Shown one piece after another: positions 5,917 through 8,992 of a DNA stretch of 8,992 bases. The notes beneath the pieces are model-generated. The model ran no database searches. It worked only from the letters and a program-made list of their open reading frames with translations, and was not told where the DNA came from. Position 1 is the first letter of the stretch. Each line of letters begins with the position of its first letter. Position numbers and translations under genes: made by a program. The DNA is from an uncultured Eubacteriales bacterium (GTDB lineage Bacteria > Bacillota > Clostridia > Oscillospirales > Oscillospiraceae): positions 1 through 8,992 of the forward strand of contig CAKTJM010000078.1 of NCBI GenBank assembly GCA_934567745.1, given 5' to 3'.

Positions 5917-6699
5917 ATGGAGGAATTACTGCGATATGAACATGTAGACATTTCTTACAATGGCATCCCAGCCGTGCAGGATGTGAGCTTTACGTTGGGC
6001 CGGGGAGAGATCCTCGGCATCGTTGGAGAGAGCGGCTGCGGAAAATCCACACTTCTGAAAGCTGCCATGGGACTGCTTGGCAGCAGCGGCGTCGTGACAC
6101 GCGGCGATATTTGGTATCAGGGAAAGAATCTTCCCGATTTGCCCGAAAAGGAACTCAGAAAGCTGAACGGCCCGGAGCTTGGGATGATCTTTCAGAGCGC
6201 AGGAAGCTCCTTTTGCCCCATCCGCACAGTGGGCGCACAGATGTATGAAATGATGGCAGAGCATGGCTCTGTGACAAAAAAAGAATTTCTACATCGGGCG
6301 ATCGAACTGTTGGGCAAGCTTGGCTTTGAAGATGAGAGGCGTATTTTGGACAGCTATCCCTTTGAGTTGTCCGGTGGGATGCAGCAGCGTGTTGGCATTG
6401 CGGCGGCGATGCTGCTGAACCCCAGCGTTTTATTTGCTGATGAACCGACAGCCGCGCTGGATGTTTCGGTACAGAAACAGGTGCTGGAAGAACTGTCTCT
6501 GCTGCGCAAGACCTATGGTACGGCGATTGTACTTGTTGCGCACAATATCGGCGTTATCGGCGCAATGACAGATCGGGTACTGGTCATGCAGGACGGAAAG
6601 ACTGTCGAATACGGCGAAACGCCGGATGTCCTGCAAAATCCGCAGGCAGACTATACCCGCAAACTGTTGGCGGCTGTACCAAAGCTGAGGAGGTCGTGA
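5917..6699 (+). CDS. ABC importer ATPase, NikD/DppD/OppD type
   Basis: This 260-residue cytoplasmic ATP-binding subunit is short for OppD/DppD (over 300) and close to E. coli NikD (about 254). The reading frame stays open upstream to 5884, but ATG 5917 is chosen because GGGAGG lies 7 bp before it and the protein then begins MEELLRYEHVDISY as usual. Walker A is GESGCGKST (37-45), the Q-loop Gln93 is in IFQSAGSSF, the signature is LSGGMQQR (151-158), Walker B is VLFADEPTAALD (171-182) and the switch histidine is His209. That histidine is followed by Asn (AHNIG) where Asp (THDL/M) is usual in this family; catalytic residues are otherwise complete. The C-terminal NPQADYTRKLLAAVP is the usual tail that precedes the OppD extension, absent here. 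It begins 4 bp after the permease stop and ends 1 bp before the next ATPase. Confidence 0.92.
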   Translation: MEELLRYEHVDISYNGIPAVQDVSFTLGRGEILGIVGESGCGKSTLLKAAMGLLGSSGVVTRGDIWYQGKNLPDLPEKELRKLNGPELGMIFQSAGSSFCPIRTVGAQMYEMMAEHGSVTKKEFLHRAIELLGKLGFEDERRILDSYPFELSGGMQQRVGIAAAMLLNPSVLFADEPTAALDVSVQKQVLEELSLLRKTYGTAIVLVAHNIGVIGAMTDRVLVMQDGKTVEYGETPDVLQNPQADYTRKLLAAVPKLRRS

Positions 6700-6700
6700 G

Positions 6701-7465
6701 ATGGAACCGATCCTGCGTGTTGAAAATCTGACAAAGACCTTTTCCCGCAGCGGACAGAGCGACCTGACCGCCGTGAACGGCATCAGCTTTGACCTTTGGC
6801 CCGGAGAGTGCCTTGGTATCATTGGCGAGAGCGGCAGCGGAAAAACCACCGCAGTGAATCTTATCACGCGGCTTCTGGATGTGACCGATGGCAAAATTTT
6901 TCTGGCTGGCGAAGACATTACATGGAAAACAGGAGAGGCGCTCCGCGCAGTCTACCAGAAGATACAGATGGTGTTTCAGACGCCGACAGACTCATTTGAT
7001 CCGCGCCGCACATTAGGCGATGGCATTGGCGAGAGTCTAAGAAACAGCGGCATGACAAGACGGGAAACAAACTTGGAAGTGGCACACCTTTTGGAGCGAT
7101 GCGGGCTGCCCGCCGGTTTTGCAGGCCGCTATCCCCATGAGGTCAGCGGCGGACAGTGCCAGCGTGCGGCGATTGCCCGCGCCCTCGCCGTAAAGCCGAA
7201 GGTTCTGATTTGCGATGAAGCAACCTCCGCACTGGATGTGACGGTTCAAAAAGAAATATTGGAGCTGCTGAATGAACTTCGCTGTGAACAGGGTACGGCA
7301 CTTTCCATCCTGTTCATCTGTCATGATATTTCTTTGGTGCAGCAGTTCTGTGATCGTGTGCTGGTCATGTACCACGGGGATATTGTCGAGCAGGGTTCAC
7401 CGGACGAGGTGATCTGCCATCCGCAGGACGAATACACAAAGCGGCTGATCGACAGTGTCCTGTAA
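6701..7465 (+). CDS. ABC importer ATPase, NikE/DppF/OppF type
   Basis: This 254-residue second ATPase has a strong RBS (GAGGAGG) 7 bp before its ATG. Walker A is GESGSGKTT (42-50), the Q-loop Gln93 is in MVFQTPTDSFDPR (the PxxSxxPR-like pattern is typical of OppF/NikE), the signature is VSGGQCQR (148-155), Walker B is KVLICDEATSALD (167-179) and the switch histidine is His208 in ICHDIS. All ATP-binding elements are intact, so both ATPases of the heterodimer should be functional. It is short compared with OppF/DppF, again like NikE (about 268). The C-terminus HPQDEYTKRLIDSVL is the usual family ending. The gene is separated from the binding protein by 65 bp, the widest gap in the operon. Confidence 0.92.
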   Translation: MEPILRVENLTKTFSRSGQSDLTAVNGISFDLWPGECLGIIGESGSGKTTAVNLITRLLDVTDGKIFLAGEDITWKTGEALRAVYQKIQMVFQTPTDSFDPRRTLGDGIGESLRNSGMTRRETNLEVAHLLERCGLPAGFAGRYPHEVSGGQCQRAAIARALAVKPKVLICDEATSALDVTVQKEILELLNELRCEQGTALSILFICHDISLVQQFCDRVLVMYHGDIVEQGSPDEVICHPQDEYTKRLIDSVL

Positions 7466-7530
7466 GAAATACAGTTGAGCGACCGACCTGATCGGAAAAT
7501 ATACCTGAATGGAAAGGAAACAGAAAAAGA
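7466..7530 (+). other. Intercistronic gap before the binding-protein gene
   Basis: These 65 bp contain only short stems (CCGA/TCGG at 7483-7486 and 7492-7495; CTGT/ACAG at 7460-7463 and 7471-7474) with no T-tract. A purine-rich RBS (GGAAAGGAAA, 7511-7520) precedes the ATG at 7531. It does not look like a terminator, so read-through from the ATPase genes is likely. A separate promoter cannot be shown or excluded. Confidence 0.45.
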
Positions 7531-8992
7531 ATGAAAAGAGTAGTATCCCTCCTGCTGATCGTATGCCTTGCGATCACATTGTTGGCCGGATGCGGCGGCA
7601 GTGATCAGCCGAATAACGAACCGGCTGATACCAAGAAAACCATGGTCATCGGTGATACGACATTCAATTCAGAAAACTGGGAAGAAACCGTTGACCCTCA
7701 TCGCACCTATAACGGTTGGGCCTGCATCCGCTACGGCATCGGTGAAACGCTGGTACACTATACCGACAGCATGGAGCTTGAACCGTGGCTGGCGAAATCG
7801 TGGGAAAACGACGGTGATCTGATCTGGACGATCACGCTTCAGGATAACGTCACCTTCTCCAGTGGCCGGAAAATGGATGCAGAGGCTGTAAAGCAGTGCT
7901 TCGAGCATATGCTGGAAAACCATGACCGTGCGCCCGGCGATACTAAGATCGCGGATATGCAGGCGGACGGACAGGTTCTGACCATCACCACAAGTGAGCC
8001 GAATCCGGCGCTTATGAACTATCTGGGCGATCCTTACGGCTGCATTATTGATGTGGATGCCAGTGATTTTGACGCGGGTATCGTTGCCGGTACCGGCCCG
8101 TATATCGTTGTGGATATGGTTACGGATGACCATCTGACCTTGACGAAAAACGAAAACTACTGGAACGGTACGCCGAAGATCGACGAGTTGACCATCCGTA
8201 CCCTTTCTAACGGTGATACCCTGTCGGCTGCCTTGCAGGCGGGAGATATTGACGCGGCTTACGGCATGGCATATGAGGCTTACCCCAACTTTGAAAACGA
8301 CAACTATCAGTTCTCCAGCATTCAGACCTCCCGCGCATTTTTTGGCTCTATGAACATGACGAGCTCCATTATTCAGGATCCGGCTGTTCGTAAGGCCATT
8401 GCCATGGGCATTGACAAGCAGGGCTTCGTCACTGCGCTGCTGGATGGCCACGGTGTTCCCGGCAACGGTGCGTTCCCGGACGGCTTTGCGACCTTTGGCG
8501 GTGAGAATGTGACGACCGAAACCTACGACCCCGAAGGTGCGAAAGAAGTGCTGGAAACCGCTGGCTGGATCGACACAGACGGTGATGGTATCCGTGAAAA
8601 GGACGGCGTGAAGCTGACGATCCGCTGGCTGACCTATCCCAGCCGCCAGGAGCTGCCGCTGTTGGCTGAGTCCGCACAGGCAACGCTCAAGGACATCGGC
8701 ATTGACGTGGACATCAACTGCACAGCCAACCGCCGCGAATTCCTCGCTGACATGACGAGTTGGGATATCTACGCTTCCGCAATGGTCACTGCCCCCTCTG
8801 GTGACCCCCAGTATTTCTTTACCTCCTGCTGCACGCCCGGTATGAGTTATAACTTCGGCGCATATGAAAATGCAGAGGTAAACGCTATGATCGCTGAACT
8901 GGCAACCGAGTTTGATACCGCCAAGCGCGGCGAGCTGGCAATTAAGCTTCAGCAGGCAATTCTGGACGATAACGCCTATGTATTCTGCTCTT
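7531..8992 (+). CDS. ABC importer substrate-binding lipoprotein, SBP family 5 (3' partial)
   Basis: The frame stays open to the window edge; 487 complete residues are visible and the usual family length of about 500-550 suggests only a few dozen are missing. A lipoprotein signal peptide is clear: MKR, a hydrophobic core, lipobox LLAGC with Cys21, then a Ser/Asn/Pro-rich linker. Family 5 landmarks follow in order: NGWACIRYGIGETLVHY near the N-terminus, LEPWLAKSW, WTITLQDNVTFSSG, GTGPYIVV, LTKNENYWNG, LQAGDIDAAYG, VRKAIAMGIDKQ, YDPEGAKEVLETAGW, DTDGDGIREKDG and LKDIGIDVD. The opening region recalls nickel/dipeptide-type binders (NikA, DppA), but Arg137 of NikA is not evident at the matching loop. 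Two adjacent cysteines (Cys433-Cys434) lie in a loop after GDPQYFF. It should deliver the solute to the two permeases. Which solute is unknown. Confidence 0.9.
   Translation, partial: MKRVVSLLLIVCLAITLLAGCGGSDQPNNEPADTKKTMVIGDTTFNSENWEETVDPHRTYNGWACIRYGIGETLVHYTDSMELEPWLAKSWENDGDLIWTITLQDNVTFSSGRKMDAEAVKQCFEHMLENHDRAPGDTKIADMQADGQVLTITTSEPNPALMNYLGDPYGCIIDVDASDFDAGIVAGTGPYIVVDMVTDDHLTLTKNENYWNGTPKIDELTIRTLSNGDTLSAALQAGDIDAAYGMAYEAYPNFENDNYQFSSIQTSRAFFGSMNMTSSIIQDPAVRKAIAMGIDKQGFVTALLDGHGVPGNGAFPDGFATFGGENVTTETYDPEGAKEVLETAGWIDTDGDGIREKDGVKLTIRWLTYPSRQELPLLAESAQATLKDIGIDVDINCTANRREFLADMTSWDIYASAMVTAPSGDPQYFFTSCCTPGMSYNFGAYENAEVNAMIAELATEFDTAKRGELAIKLQQAILDDNAYVFCS

Noticed and set aside
7452..7495. 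Possible terminator after the second ATPase
   Set aside because: Only 4-bp stems and no T-tract, so it is too weak for an intrinsic terminator.
7669..8451. - strand frame (260 codons) opposite the binding protein
   Set aside because: The + strand frame continues unbroken through this interval with many family 5 landmarks; the antisense frame is a codon-bias artefact.
1..8992. CRISPR array, tRNA/rRNA genes, insertion sequences or attachment sites
   Set aside because: No regularly spaced repeats, cloverleaf-like segments, transposase or integrase frames, or flanking inverted repeats were seen by eye.

Overview
The window reads as chromosomal or integrated DNA of a moderate-GC (by eye a little over 50%) Clostridia-type Firmicute, probably a gut anaerobe. 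The basis is AGGAGG-type ribosome sites before most genes, a TTG start codon, Gram-positive-style lipoproteins with a bacterial lipobox, and the look of the proteins. Genus cannot be judged from this sequence alone.

Left part (1-1432): the 3' end of a sigma-70-like gene on the + strand runs into a strong two-way terminator hairpin (458-500). Converging on it from the - strand is a two-gene unit: a lipoprotein with a Pro/Glu-rich stalk (764-1432), then a small DUF6809-like protein (504-755). These genes show no functional link to the rest and may belong to a neighbouring accessory module.

A divergent intergenic region of 192 bp (1433-1624) separates this unit from the main operon. It must drive both directions, but only weak promoter-like elements can be seen.

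Main part (1625-8992): a tightly packed + strand operon of eight genes. In order they are a zinc amidohydrolase of the succinylglutamate desuccinylase/aspartoacylase family, two paralogous class I SAM-dependent methyltransferases, then a complete Nik/Dpp/Opp-type ABC importer: two permeases, two ATPases and a lipoprotein substrate-binding protein cut by the window edge. Intergenic gaps are -4 to +24 bp up to the last ATPase gene, then 65 bp before the binding protein.

The likely logic is uptake of a peptide-like or metal-chelate solute (binding protein, permeases, ATPases) linked to its modification in the cytoplasm by deacylation (amidohydrolase) and methylation (twin methyltransferases). 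The substrate is unknown. The enzymes-plus-importer composition is the most interesting point in the window, and a metallophore or modified-peptide salvage pathway is an inference, not something the sequence proves.
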